A stretch of 64,000 nt of DNA from NCBI GenBank assembly GCA_019550975.1, contig SDWH01000015.1:1-64000 (forward strand). Reading direction: 5' to 3'. Positions 42,721 to 52,126 of the stretch are shown here, in pieces. The notes beneath the pieces are model-generated. The model saw nothing but the letters and a program-made list of their open reading frames with translations. It did no database searches and was not told the origin of the DNA. Position 1 is the stretch's first letter. Each line of letters opens with the position of its first letter. The position numbers and the translations under genes are program-made. The DNA comes from Bacteroidales bacterium SW299 (GTDB taxonomy: Bacteria > Bacteroidota > Bacteroidia > Bacteroidales > Bacteroidaceae).

Positions 42721-43161
42721 CACTGTCCCGGCGAATGCCGTTGCTTCGTTCAAATGGTAAAGCCCTTTCAAGATATCATTCGCTAATGGGCTTTTAGTTG
42801 GAGCCAAATCAACTTTGCGTTTGCAGTTACAGTAAATCTGACAGGGTATCTGTTGAAAATTGAGTGATGTTCAGGTGTAGACGGATACCCTGTTTCAATA
42901 TGCACATGCCAATGGCGAGAATCTATATGTCAGTATCTTGAAGGATGATGCTAACAAATGCGGCTGAAATCTTTTGTTCATATAAAGTTTTCAGTAATTT
43001 TGGCAATGGTATGCAATATGTCCTGAAATTACGGGTTTGATTACAGCAATCACCTCTATTGGATGGGGCTGCTTTTGATATGATTTCCCGGCATGCTATT
43101 GTTATGGGCATTGACTGTTGTTTTATCAGTTTCAGTATCGGAATGAGTAAATAGTAAATAA
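42721..43161. other. Degenerate intergenic region
   Basis: No intact gene. On the minus strand a stretch of about 35 codons (reading LAPTKSPLANDILKGLYHLN) stays open before a stop at about 42721 and may be further debris of the GH3 gene or another lost gene; I could not identify it. CAGGGTATC (42842-42850) and GATACCCTG (42884-42892) form a 9-bp inverted repeat around a 33-base centre. Confidence 0.45.
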
Positions 43162-43983
43162 ATGAAAAAGGTAATATTGATTATGATGGCAATGCTGGTA
43201 TGCGGCATCGCCTTTGCTGAAGAGTTAAAGTATGCTGCTGTGTATGATATTCCTTATAGAAAAATGGAAAACGCATATGCGTCTGAACGTTGTAAGTTGG
43301 ATATTTACTATCCGGAAGATACGACGGGGTGTCCGGTTGTTGTATGGTTTCACGGTGGCGGACTGACACAAGGAAGCAAGTCATTTCCTTGGAAACTGAA
43401 AGAGAAGCAGATGGTGCTGGTGGCGGTCAACTACCGTTTGTTGCCTGAAGTAGAGATTGGAGAGTGCATTGATGATGCAGCAGCTGCCGTGGCATGGGTA
43501 TTCCGCGAGATTGGGAAATATGGAGGAGATAAGAAGAAGATTTTCATATCGGGACATTCGGCCGGAGGTTATCTTACAGCTATGATAGGACTGGACAAGA
43601 GATGGCTCGCCGAATACGGGACTGACGCTGATAGCATTGCGGGGCTGATACCTTTCAGCGGGCAAATGATCAGTCATTTTGCGTATCGTGAAATGAAAGG
43701 TATCGGAAACTTGCAGCCGTTAATTGACGAGTATGCCCCGCTTTTCCATGTCCGTAAAGATGCGCCTCCCTTAATACTGATTACTGGTGACCGCAACATC
43801 GAACTTTTCGGACGCTATGAAGAAAATGCCTACATGTGGAGGATGATGAAGCTGACCGGACATGCAGAAACTTGCCTGTACGAGATTGACGGACATGGAC
43901 ATGGCTCAATGGTTGAGCCGGCTTATCACATACTGGAATATCATATAAAGAAAATTTTAGGTATGCCTGTAAGTGACAATTGA
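43162..43983 (+). CDS. Secreted alpha/beta hydrolase (carboxylesterase-like)
   Basis: A 273-residue hydrolase. Signal peptide about 1-19 (MLVCGIAFAE). The oxyanion-hole motif VVWFHGGGLTQGS (HGG near 63-65), the nucleophile elbow ISGHSAGGYLTAM (Ser near 134), and the C-terminal ILITGDRNIELFGR (Asp) and DGHGHGSMVEP (His) complete a Ser-Asp-His triad of the alpha/beta-hydrolase-3 type. Such enzymes hydrolyse acyl or aryl esters, sometimes removing acetyl groups from polysaccharides. It lies near a dead GH3 gene, so it may be the remnant of a glycan-use locus. Length is normal. Confidence 0.88.
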   Translation: MKKVILIMMAMLVCGIAFAEELKYAAVYDIPYRKMENAYASERCKLDIYYPEDTTGCPVVVWFHGGGLTQGSKSFPWKLKEKQMVLVAVNYRLLPEVEIGECIDDAAAAVAWVFREIGKYGGDKKKIFISGHSAGGYLTAMIGLDKRWLAEYGTDADSIAGLIPFSGQMISHFAYREMKGIGNLQPLIDEYAPLFHVRKDAPPLILITGDRNIELFGRYEENAYMWRMMKLTGHAETCLYEIDGHGHGSMVEPAYHILEYHIKKILGMPVSDN

Positions 43984-44157
43984 TTTTATTTACGCTTGCT
44001 TGCCCAGTCGGCCTGACCTTTCTTTGCGGATATGGGGAGTTTATAAATCATTTGTCACGAAAATGAGGCAAAAAATGGGGTTGCAGAAGAGAACGTTGTT
44101 TATGCTGACTGCCTCCGCGAAGTGCCATGCAAGATAATATCCCTAGAAATAGGTATT

Positions 44158-44186
44158 GCCTGACAATTTCAGGCCCTGTATCTTTG
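44158..44186 (+). promoter_or_regulatory. Promoter and probable operator of the tetR-like gene
   Basis: TATCTTTG (44179-44186) fits the -7 consensus. Just upstream a 17-bp palindrome, GCCTGA-CAATT-TCAGGC (44158-44174), covers the -33/-7 spacer. That position is ideal for repression by the TetR protein encoded 33 bp downstream. Confidence 0.7.
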
Positions 44187-44218
44187 CAAAACCTAAAAAC
44201 AGATATTGTTTTTTATAA

Positions 44219-44830
44219 ATGCAGGTGCTCAAGGAAGACATACGGGATCGTGTATTGGCTGTCGCCAAACAGCAGTTCGGGCAGAAAGGGTATTCTAAAA
44301 CCTCTATGCGCGAAATAGCCGGACTGGCAGGGATCGGCGTAGGGAATATCTACAACTATTTCGCGAACAAAGACGAACTCTTCTGTGAAGTAGTCCGCCC
44401 GGTCTTGTATGCTTTGGAGGCCATGTTGCAGGAACATCACGGCATACGGGGTGAGGATGTCATGATGATGCGGTCGGAAAAATATCTGAAATCCTGCATC
44501 GACGAATATGTTTCACTTATGGAGAAGCATCGTCCGCTAATGGAAATTCTGCTGTTTCGTGCGCAAGGCTCTTCACTGGAACATTTCCGCGAAAACTATA
44601 CCGACCGTTCTACTGAACTGGTCAAGGCATGGTTTACGTCCATGCAGCGGAAGCACCCCGAAATCAATACGGATGTATCTGATTTTATCATCCATTTGCA
44701 TACGGTATGGATGTTCACCCTATTTGAGGAATTGTTGATGCATTCAGTGCCCCGACCGGAAATGGAAGCCATCTTGCACGACTATATTCTTTTTGAAATT
44801 CAAGGATGGAGGGCAATCATCAGGATATGA
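44219..44830 (+). CDS. TetR/AcrR-family transcriptional repressor
   Basis: A 203-residue regulator. The N-terminal helix-turn-helix is clear: DRVLAVAKQQFGQKGYSKTSMREIAGLAGIGVGNIYNYFANKDELFCEVV (about 10-58). The C-terminal ligand-binding part is less conserved and helical. It is the first gene of a cassette with a methyltransferase and two ABC exporter half-molecules, and a palindrome overlaps its own promoter, suggesting autorepression that is relieved by the exporter's substrate. A T-rich terminator follows its stop, so the downstream genes may rely on read-through or another promoter. Confidence 0.9.
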   Translation: MQVLKEDIRDRVLAVAKQQFGQKGYSKTSMREIAGLAGIGVGNIYNYFANKDELFCEVVRPVLYALEAMLQEHHGIRGEDVMMMRSEKYLKSCIDEYVSLMEKHRPLMEILLFRAQGSSLEHFRENYTDRSTELVKAWFTSMQRKHPEINTDVSDFIIHLHTVWMFTLFEELLMHSVPRPEMEAILHDYILFEIQGWRAIIRI

Positions 44831-44879
44831 GAAACAGACAAAGGACATACAGGCAAACAGTCGCCGCAGGACGGCTGGC

Positions 44880-44917
44880 AAGGAGGAGATCTTCACGGAG
44901 GTTTCCTCCTTTTTTTA
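44880..44917 (+). terminator. Terminator after the tetR-like gene
   Basis: AAGGAGGA (44880-44887) pairs with TCCTCCTT (44904-44911), followed by a T run to about 44917. It separates the regulator from the methyltransferase gene. Confidence 0.75.
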
Positions 44918-44986
44918 TGAACATTTCTGAATATCGTTCACTATTGCGCGCCTTCTCACGTTCACCATTAAATAACAATATATACA

Positions 44987-45808
44987 ATGAAACAGAAGCA
45001 TGAATTTAAGAACGTTGTGGCAGAAACACTGCTCATCCCTCTTTATATGAGGGCGAAAGAAAGCCGTCGTGAGCATCCCATTCTGGACGACAAGGTTGCG
45101 GAACGGCTGGCGGACAGTCTGGAATACGATTACTCCCAATTCGACGGAGCAAAGCTGAGCGAAGTGGGCTGTGTGGTGCGAGGCTGGTACTTTGACTGTG
45201 CCGTGAAACGCTTCATTGACACGCATCCCCATCCGGTAGTCGTGAATGTGGGATGCGGGCTGGACACCCGTTTCCAGCGTATCGGCAACCGGAAAGCGGT
45301 TTTTTATGACATGGACTTGCCGGAAGTCATTGCGCTGCGCCGCGAACTGATACCCGAGGAGCCGGGTAATGTCTGTATCGAGGCTTCCTTGCTGGAAACC
45401 GATTGGATGGACGATTTGCGTAGGAAACATCCCGATGCGGATTTTGTATTTATAGTGGAAGGCGTGCTGATGTATTTTTACGAGAAGCAGGTAAAAGCCT
45501 TTCTGCATCACGTGGCAGACCGTTTCGGGGGAGGTGAACTGTGGTTCGATGTGTGCGGCACGATGATGAGCCGGCACGGTGTGAAGCCCGATTCACTCCG
45601 AAAGCACGAGGCCCAAATCCGGTCCGGGTTGAGTGACGGACATCTGGTAGAACGATGGGAGCCGAAGTTGCAACTCATCGAGCAAGCCAATTACATGAAG
45701 TTCTTCCGTCCGCGCTGGGGATTCTTCTTCGGGCAGATATTGGGGCGTATGCCCTGGCTGTGCTATAAATTCAGCTCGCTTCTCGGATATAAAGTCTTGT
45801 CAAAATAG
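44987..45808 (+). CDS. Class I SAM methyltransferase, LCMT/PPM family
   Basis: A 273-residue methyltransferase of the leucine carboxyl methyltransferase (PPM1) family. Motif I VVVNVGCGLDTRFQRI (about 85-100), motif II FYDMDLPEVIALR (about 105-118) and FVFIVEGVLMYFYEKQVKAFLHHVADRF (about 150-175) form the SAM site. Bacterial members O-methylate small molecules; this one also starts with the EFKNVVAETLLIPLYMRAKESRREHPILDD pattern of that group. It lies between the TetR gene and ABC exporter genes, with only 6 bp to the exporter gene, so it may modify the exported substrate. The substrate is unknown. Confidence 0.87.
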   Translation: MKQKHEFKNVVAETLLIPLYMRAKESRREHPILDDKVAERLADSLEYDYSQFDGAKLSEVGCVVRGWYFDCAVKRFIDTHPHPVVVNVGCGLDTRFQRIGNRKAVFYDMDLPEVIALRRELIPEEPGNVCIEASLLETDWMDDLRRKHPDADFVFIVEGVLMYFYEKQVKAFLHHVADRFGGGELWFDVCGTMMSRHGVKPDSLRKHEAQIRSGLSDGHLVERWEPKLQLIEQANYMKFFRPRWGFFFGQILGRMPWLCYKFSSLLGYKVLSK

Positions 45809-45814
45809 CGTAAT

Positions 45815-47641
45815 ATGATGAAGAAGTCAAAAAAGAAAGAAGGCTTGTCCCGTCTGTTCGAGATAGCGGGACAGAAGAAAGGGCTGCTTGTATTGGCAGG
45901 CTTGTTGTCTGCCGGCAGTGCGGTATGCATGCTTGTGCCCTATTGGGCGGTTTATGAGATTCTGAAAGAACTGCTGACACATGGAGGGAATCCTGCAGCT
46001 TCGGACGGAGCGGGCATGATTCGCTGGGGATGGATCGCATTTGGAGGGCTTGTCGGCGGATTGGTATTGTTATATGCCGCTCTGATGTCCTCGCATGTGG
46101 CCGCATTCCGCATTTTGTACGGGCTGCGTGTCCGTCTGTCCGAACACATCGGCAGACTTCCGTTAGGGTATCTGAACAGCACTTCCACCGGAGCCATCAA
46201 GAAAACGATGGACCAGAACATCGAAAAGATAGAAGGTTTCATTGCCCATGCCATTCCGGATTTGGTGAATGTGGTGGCTACGGTTGTGGTAATGCTTGTC
46301 ATCTTTTTCTCTTTGGATGTGTGGCTGACGGTTATATGTCTGGCTGTCGTGGCGATTAGCTTATTTCTTCAGTTCTCCAATTTTATGGGGAAAAGGGCGA
46401 GAGCGTTCATGGCCATTTATTATGATGCACAGGAAAAGATGAGCGCATCTGCCGTGCAGTATGTGCGGGGAATGCCTGTAGTTAAAATTTTCGGTCAGAG
46501 CGTCCGTTCGTTCCGTCAGTTCAATGCCGAAATTCAGGCATACAAGACATTCGCCTTGAAGTGCTGTGACACCTATCAGAACGGCATGATAGCGTTTACT
46601 GTCCTGCTCAATTCGCTGGTGACATTTATACTCCCGATGGGCATCCTGCTGTTGCAAGCCAATCCGCAATCGCTCTCATTGGCGGTGGTATGGCTGTTTT
46701 TTATCATTATGGGGCCGGGTATGGCTTCGCCCGTTTACAAGCTGACCTTTTTAGGAGGGAATACGCGCGACATCAACGAAGGCGTAAGCCGCATCGACCG
46801 CATATTGGAAAAGAAACCCGTGCCGGAGCCGGAATATCCACAAGTGCCTGCCGCTTACGATGTGGAATTCTGTCATGTGTCGTTCTCCTATGAAAATACG
46901 GAGCAGGGCACACGGACAGAAGCCCTGCGTGATGTCAGCTTCGTGGCGCCCCAGGGAGAGATAACGGCGCTTGTGGGCCCGTCGGGAAGCGGAAAGTCCA
47001 CAGCGGCCAATCTGATACCCCGCTTTTGGGATGTGGAACAGGGAGAAATACTTATTGGCGGCGTGAATATCCGTCAGATAGCTACGGCAAAGCTGATGGG
47101 CATGGTGTCTTTCGTATTCCAGGATACTTTTCTTTTCTATGATACGCTGTATGAGAATATAGCCGTCGGCTCTCCTGATGCAACCAAAGAAGAGGTGGTA
47201 GCCGCCGCTAAAGCCGCCCAATGCCACGGTTTCATAGAACGTTTGCCGCAGGGCTACGAAACACGGATAGGTGACAAAGGCGTGTTCCTGTCGGGTGGCG
47301 AAGCCCAACGGATATGTGTGGCGCGGGCCATACTGAAAAATGCACCGATACTGGTACTGGACGAAGCTACTGCCTTTGCTGATCCGGAAAACGAGTATAA
47401 GATGCAGATCGCTTTGCAGTCACTGATAAAGGGAAAGACGGTTATCGTGATAGCGCACCGCCTCTCTTCCGTTGTTTCCGCAAGTCAGATTGTCGTCATG
47501 AAAGAAGGAAGGATTGTGCAATGCGGAAGGCATGAAGTCTTGTCTGTGGCAGACGGCACATATAAGAAGATGTGGGATGCTTATACGAGTGCTTGCCACT
47601 GGACGTTGAATAAAAAAATAAAAGAAAAAAACAGGATATGA
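45815..47641 (+). CDS. ABC exporter half-transporter, subunit A
   Basis: A 608-residue fused membrane/ATPase half-transporter. Six helices lie within about 20-325. The nucleotide-binding domain follows: Walker A GPSGSGKST (near 389-397), signature LSGGEAQR (near 495-502), Walker B ILVLDE and the D-loop region ATAFADPEN. The ATAFADPEN variant is known from YbtQ/IrtB-like exporter-fold transporters. It pairs with the next gene, with which it overlaps by 4 bp, to form a heterodimer. Position after TetR and a methyltransferase suggests drug or siderophore-like metabolite transport. Confidence 0.92.
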   Translation: MMKKSKKKEGLSRLFEIAGQKKGLLVLAGLLSAGSAVCMLVPYWAVYEILKELLTHGGNPAASDGAGMIRWGWIAFGGLVGGLVLLYAALMSSHVAAFRILYGLRVRLSEHIGRLPLGYLNSTSTGAIKKTMDQNIEKIEGFIAHAIPDLVNVVATVVVMLVIFFSLDVWLTVICLAVVAISLFLQFSNFMGKRARAFMAIYYDAQEKMSASAVQYVRGMPVVKIFGQSVRSFRQFNAEIQAYKTFALKCCDTYQNGMIAFTVLLNSLVTFILPMGILLLQANPQSLSLAVVWLFFIIMGPGMASPVYKLTFLGGNTRDINEGVSRIDRILEKKPVPEPEYPQVPAAYDVEFCHVSFSYENTEQGTRTEALRDVSFVAPQGEITALVGPSGSGKSTAANLIPRFWDVEQGEILIGGVNIRQIATAKLMGMVSFVFQDTFLFYDTLYENIAVGSPDATKEEVVAAAKAAQCHGFIERLPQGYETRIGDKGVFLSGGEAQRICVARAILKNAPILVLDEATAFADPENEYKMQIALQSLIKGKTVIVIAHRLSSVVSASQIVVMKEGRIVQCGRHEVLSVADGTYKKMWDAYTSACHWTLNKKIKEKNRI

Positions 47642-49347
47642 ATGCAATCAAGAACATTACAATAGGACATGTCGAACGGCTTTACAAGCCTGTGGGCTGT
47701 ACCATGCTTGCCAACTTGGTCAACATCGTGCCGTTTTGCCTCTCCATCGAGGCGATACGCATCATTTTCAATGCTTTTGACGGAAGCGGACAACCGCTCG
47801 ACGCGACACGTATATGGTGGATATTCGGCATTATGGTTGTTTATATGCTGGTGATGGCTTTGGCGGAACGGGCATCTTATCGCGCCAATTTCAGGGGAGC
47901 ATACGAAATGAGTGCTTCGGGACGCCTGTCGCTGGCAGAACATCTGCGGAAACTGTCGTTGGGATTCTTGTCAAGGCGCGATCCCGGCGATTTGTCTTCC
48001 ATGCTTATTACGGATTTCATGATGGCGGAAACCGGTATTTCGCACCACTTGCCCCAATTGATGGGTGCGGTGGTCATGCCCGTACTGGCTTTTGCCTCAT
48101 TAGTCTGGACAGACTGGAGGATGGCGGTCAGCATGTTTGCCTCGCTTCCGCTTGCCATGCTTGTTCTGTGGGCAAGTACTGGCGTGCAGAGGAAGTTGAG
48201 CGGCAGGCAGATACAGGCGAAAATAAATGCAGGGAACAGACTGGAAGAATACCTGCAGGGCATCCGGGTGATGAAAGCCTACAATCTGTTGGGTGACCGT
48301 TTTGTCCGGTTGCGCGATGCGTTTGCCCAGCTTCGCCGCGCCTGCATCCGTCAGGAGACTCTGTTGGGGCCGTTCGTCTTGTTGAGCATTACCCTGGTAC
48401 GTGCCGGGCTGACAATCATGGTCTTGTGCGGTACCTACCTTCTGCTGGGAGGAGAGCTTTCGCTGCTTGTATTCGTACTGTTCCTTGTGGTCGGCTCCCG
48501 TGTGTTCGATCCGCTGACTTCCGCTCTGACCAATTTTACTGAGTTCCGGTATTTTTCCATTGCCGGAGGGCGCATCCTTTCATTGATGAATGAGCCGGAG
48601 ATGAAAGGAGAACGGAAATCCCCGGCGGCGGGCGACATTCGGTTTGAACACGTATCGTTTGCCTATCAGGACAAGGAAGTGTTGCACGATATGACCGTTA
48701 CTTTTCCGAAAAATTCATTAACGGCTCTTGTAGGCCCTTCGGGAAGCGGGAAAAGCACGGTGATGAAGCTTTGCGCCCGTTTTTATGATCCGCAGAAAGG
48801 GCGCATCTGCTTCAACGGCGTTCCGATGGATGAAATAGCACCCGAAAGTCTGATGAGTCATATCTCCATGGTGTTTCAAGATGTCTATCTGTTTCAGGGC
48901 ACGATACGCAACAACATCCGTTTCGGCAAGACAGACGCGACGGACGAGGAAATCATTTCCGCCGCCAAGAAAGCCTGTTGCCACGATTTTATCATGCGTT
49001 TGCCGCAAGGGTATGACACGATGGTGGGCGAAGGGGGCTGTACTTTGTCCGGAGGCGAAAAACAGCGCATATCCATTGCGCGTGCCATGCTGAAAGATGC
49101 GCAAATTATTCTGCTGGACGAAGCTACAGCCTCGCTTGACCCTGAAAATGAAGTGGAGGTGCAGAAAGCCATTGACATGCTTGTCAAGGGACGTACCGTC
49201 ATTGTTATTGCCCATAGGCTCAAGACCATCAAGGATGCCGACCGTATAATCGTCTTGAGTAACGGAGAGATACAGGAAGAAGGAACACACGATGAACTCA
49301 TCCGGAGGCAAGGGCTCTCGAACCTATACATTCAAGAAATATCATAA
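47638..49347 (+). CDS. ABC exporter half-transporter, subunit B
   Basis: A 569-residue half-transporter with a six-helix membrane domain (about 15-310) and an ATPase domain carrying Walker A GPSGSGKST (near 365-373), signature LSGGEKQR (near 470-477), Walker B ILLDEATASLDPEN and switch His IVIAHRLKTIKD. It starts at ATGA overlapping the previous stop, so expression is coupled and a heterodimer is likely. It is the last chromosomal gene before the integrated element, whose first bases lie within a few nucleotides of this stop; the insertion therefore leaves the gene intact. Confidence 0.92.
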   Translation: MNAIKNITIGHVERLYKPVGCTMLANLVNIVPFCLSIEAIRIIFNAFDGSGQPLDATRIWWIFGIMVVYMLVMALAERASYRANFRGAYEMSASGRLSLAEHLRKLSLGFLSRRDPGDLSSMLITDFMMAETGISHHLPQLMGAVVMPVLAFASLVWTDWRMAVSMFASLPLAMLVLWASTGVQRKLSGRQIQAKINAGNRLEEYLQGIRVMKAYNLLGDRFVRLRDAFAQLRRACIRQETLLGPFVLLSITLVRAGLTIMVLCGTYLLLGGELSLLVFVLFLVVGSRVFDPLTSALTNFTEFRYFSIAGGRILSLMNEPEMKGERKSPAAGDIRFEHVSFAYQDKEVLHDMTVTFPKNSLTALVGPSGSGKSTVMKLCARFYDPQKGRICFNGVPMDEIAPESLMSHISMVFQDVYLFQGTIRNNIRFGKTDATDEEIISAAKKACCHDFIMRLPQGYDTMVGEGGCTLSGGEKQRISIARAMLKDAQIILLDEATASLDPENEVEVQKAIDMLVKGRTVIVIAHRLKTIKDADRIIVLSNGEIQEEGTHDELIRRQGLSNLYIQEIS

Positions 49348-49349
49348 AA

Positions 49350-49452
49350 TTGCAAATTACTGATAATCACACACAATTTGGAATACATAGTAAATCTAAA
49401 TCTTTCTGAATATCTTTTGCTATTCCAAATATTGGGTGTATATTTGGGTGTA
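49350..49452 (+). repeat. Left-end attachment/arm-site region
   Basis: TTGCAAATTACTGATAATCA (49350-49369) matches 15 of 20 bases with TTGCAATCTGCTGATTTTCA at the right end (60489-60508). TTGGGTGTA occurs at 49432-49440 and 49444-49452, 12 bp apart, as likely integrase arm sites; the right end repeats the pair with the same spacing. Confidence 0.6.
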
Positions 49453-49473
49453 GAATTTCAAACGCACCCAATT

Positions 49474-50757
49474 ATGAATATCAAACGAAACATCATTTTT
49501 GCATTGGAAAGCCGGAAAAAGAACGGTGTGCCAATTGTGGAGAATGTCCCCATCCGTATGCGCGTCATATACGCAAGCCAGCGCATTGAGTTTACAACGG
49601 GTTACCGCATCGATGTAGCCAAATGGGATTCCGACAAGCAGCGAGTAAAGAACGGGTGTACCAACAAATTAAAGCAAAGTGCATCTGAAATCAATGCCGA
49701 TCTGCTGAAATACTATGCCGAAATTCAAAATGTGTTCAAGGAGTTTGAGGTACAGGAAACCATGCCAACTACCCAACAACTAAAGGATGCATTCAACCTG
49801 CGGATGAAGAATGCCAACGAAGAACAGCAGGAAGAAGCACAGATAAGTTTTTGGGAGGTGTTCGATGAATTTGTAAAAGAATGCGGCAATCAGAATAACT
49901 GGACTGAATCCACATACGAAAAGTTTGCAGCCGTTAAAAATCACCTCAAGGAGTTCAAGGAAGATGTGACCTTTGAATATTTCGATGAGTTCGGATTGAA
50001 CGAGTATATCAATTTCCTGCGTGACAAAAAAGACATGAGAAACAGTACCATCGGTAAACAAATGGGATTCCTCAAATGGTTCCTGCGATGGAGCTTCAAG
50101 AAAGACTATCACCAGAATATAGCATACGATACGTTCAAACCGAAATTGAAAACCACCCCCAAGAAGGTAATCTTCCTGACATGGGAAGAGTTGAACAGAC
50201 TAAAAGACTATCAGATACCCAAAGACAAACAGTATCTGGAACGTGTCCGGGATGTTTTCCTGTTCTGTTGCTTTACCAGTCTGCGTTATTCAGATGTTCG
50301 TAACCTAAAGAGAAGTGATGTCAAGTCCGACCATATAGAAGTCACCACCGTTAAAACGGCAGATAGTCTGAGTATTGAACTGAACAAGTACAGTAAAGCC
50401 ATACTTGAAAAATACAAGGACATCCATTTTGAAAACCACATGGCATTGCCTGTTATCAGCAATCAGAAAATGAATGATTATCTGAAAGAACTGGGAGAAC
50501 TGGCAGAAATTAACGAACCTATACGTGAAACCTACTACAAAGGAAATGAACGTATAGATGAAGTTACACCGAAATACGCATTACTCAGCACACATGCAGG
50601 AAGAAGGACATTCATCTGTAATGCACTGGCTCTCGGTATTCCTGCACAGGTTGTAATGAAATGGACAGGGCACAGTGATTATAAAGCCATGAAGCCTTAC
50701 ATTGACATAGCAGACGATATTAAGGCCAATGCAATGAACAAGTTTAACCAACTCTAA
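49474..50757 (+). CDS. Tyrosine-type site-specific integrase
   Basis: A 427-residue recombinase. The N-terminal arm-binding and SAM-like core-binding regions (about 1-210) lead to the catalytic domain with the expected residues: R271 in TSLRYSDVRNL, H374 and R377 in STHAGRRTF, H400 in WTGHSDYKAM and the nucleophile Y409 in MKPYIDI. It should integrate and excise the element together with host factors. The frame is open to 49378, but the start at 49474 gives the usual MNIKRNIIFALESRKKNG N-terminus and leaves the arm repeats noncoding. Confidence 0.94.
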   Translation: MNIKRNIIFALESRKKNGVPIVENVPIRMRVIYASQRIEFTTGYRIDVAKWDSDKQRVKNGCTNKLKQSASEINADLLKYYAEIQNVFKEFEVQETMPTTQQLKDAFNLRMKNANEEQQEEAQISFWEVFDEFVKECGNQNNWTESTYEKFAAVKNHLKEFKEDVTFEYFDEFGLNEYINFLRDKKDMRNSTIGKQMGFLKWFLRWSFKKDYHQNIAYDTFKPKLKTTPKKVIFLTWEELNRLKDYQIPKDKQYLERVRDVFLFCCFTSLRYSDVRNLKRSDVKSDHIEVTTVKTADSLSIELNKYSKAILEKYKDIHFENHMALPVISNQKMNDYLKELGELAEINEPIRETYYKGNERIDEVTPKYALLSTHAGRRTFICNALALGIPAQVVMKWTGHSDYKAMKPYIDIADDIKANAMNKFNQL

Positions 50758-50823
50758 AAGTATCAGTCAGTTTCACAGATTATCCATTATTAGAGTTATC
50801 TTTGTTAAGTAATAGTTAGTGAT

Positions 50824-52116
50824 ATGGAAAATAACAACGAACATAATATAAAGAAAGGTCATTTTGATGCCTTTGTCCATGCTGTCGGTTCGGAAATAGA
50901 ACAGGCACAAGTCCGACTCATTACCGCAGCCAATGCCCAGATGTTGTTCCATTACTGGAAAATGGGGAATTATATACTGTACCACCAACACCTACATGGG
51001 TGGGGTGGTAAAATTATCAAAAAATTGGCACAGGCAATCAGATTCAATTATCCTGAAAAGAAGGGATATTCGGAACGTAATCTTACTTATATGTGCCAGT
51101 TTGCCCGTTTATATCCGTTAAATGTACTTCGTAGTTTTATTGAAGCAGATTCAATACTGTCGGTCCCAAATATTCAAAACATTACTAATGAAGTCCTTAA
51201 GCTCAATAGCGGACAATTTACGCAGGAGCTTACTGCGCAAATACAATCAGCTGATAATCAATCTTTAGAAATTACGCAGGAGGTTCCTGCGCAATTTCAG
51301 AATGTAGCAAAAACAGTAGCAACCATCTATAAAATAAAAATAGAGGATATAGAAGATTTATTCTTGGCGTCACCGATTGCAAGAATAAATTGGGCAAGCC
51401 ATATGGTCATACTCAATAATCCGCTACCATTGGGCGTAAGGTATTGGTATATGAAACAATCTGTAGAAATGGGTTGGAGCAGTAATGTGCTGAAAATGCA
51501 GATTGAAAGTAATCTGTATGACAGACAAATCAAGAGTAACAAGGTAAACAACTTCACTGCCACACTTCCGGCACCTCAAAGCGATCTTGCCAATTATCTG
51601 TTAAAAGACCCGTATATCTTTGACTTGGCAGGAGCAAAGGAAAAGGCTGACGAAAGGGATATAGAAGAACAGTTGGTAAAGCATGTAACCCGTTACTTGC
51701 TGGAAATGGGTAACGGCTTTGCTTTTGTTGCCAGACAAAAACATTTCCAGATTGGGGACAGTGACTTTTTCGCCGACCTGATCCTATATAATATCAAGCT
51801 CCATGCCTATGTTGTCGTGGAATTGAAAGCAACGCCATTCAAACCGGAATATGCAGGGCAGTTAAATTTCTATATCAATGTTGTAGATGATAAACTGAGG
51901 GGAGAAAATGATAACAAGACCATCGGTCTTTTGCTGTGCAGGGGTAAGGATGAGGTCGTGGCACAATATGCCTTGGCTGGATATGACCAGCCGATAGGTA
52001 TCAGCGACTATCAATTGAGCAAGGCAGTACCCGAAAATCTGAAATCTGCCCTACCGAGTATAGAAGAAGTGGAAGAAGAACTGACCTTATTCCTTGACAA
52101 GGACAAGAACCCATAA
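50824..52116 (+). CDS. DUF1016 / YhcG-like PD-(D/E)XK nuclease
   Basis: A 430-residue protein. The N-terminal helical DUF1016 part includes ITAANAQMLFHYWKMGNYIL and GYSERNLTYMCQFARLYP. The C-terminal nuclease domain has FAFVARQKHFQIGDSDFFADLILYNIKLHAYVVVELKATPFKPEYAGQLNFYINVVDD, where the D and ELK residues fit the PD-(D/E)XK active site. Members are often near restriction or mobile-element genes; the role here may be defence or element maintenance. A linker (about 125-170) holds two related units, FTQELTAQIQ and ITQEVPAQFQ. It starts about 66 bp after the integrase. Confidence 0.85.
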   Translation: MENNNEHNIKKGHFDAFVHAVGSEIEQAQVRLITAANAQMLFHYWKMGNYILYHQHLHGWGGKIIKKLAQAIRFNYPEKKGYSERNLTYMCQFARLYPLNVLRSFIEADSILSVPNIQNITNEVLKLNSGQFTQELTAQIQSADNQSLEITQEVPAQFQNVAKTVATIYKIKIEDIEDLFLASPIARINWASHMVILNNPLPLGVRYWYMKQSVEMGWSSNVLKMQIESNLYDRQIKSNKVNNFTATLPAPQSDLANYLLKDPYIFDLAGAKEKADERDIEEQLVKHVTRYLLEMGNGFAFVARQKHFQIGDSDFFADLILYNIKLHAYVVVELKATPFKPEYAGQLNFYINVVDDKLRGENDNKTIGLLLCRGKDEVVAQYALAGYDQPIGISDYQLSKAVPENLKSALPSIEEVEEELTLFLDKDKNP

Positions 52117-52126
52117 TATAAAGTAT

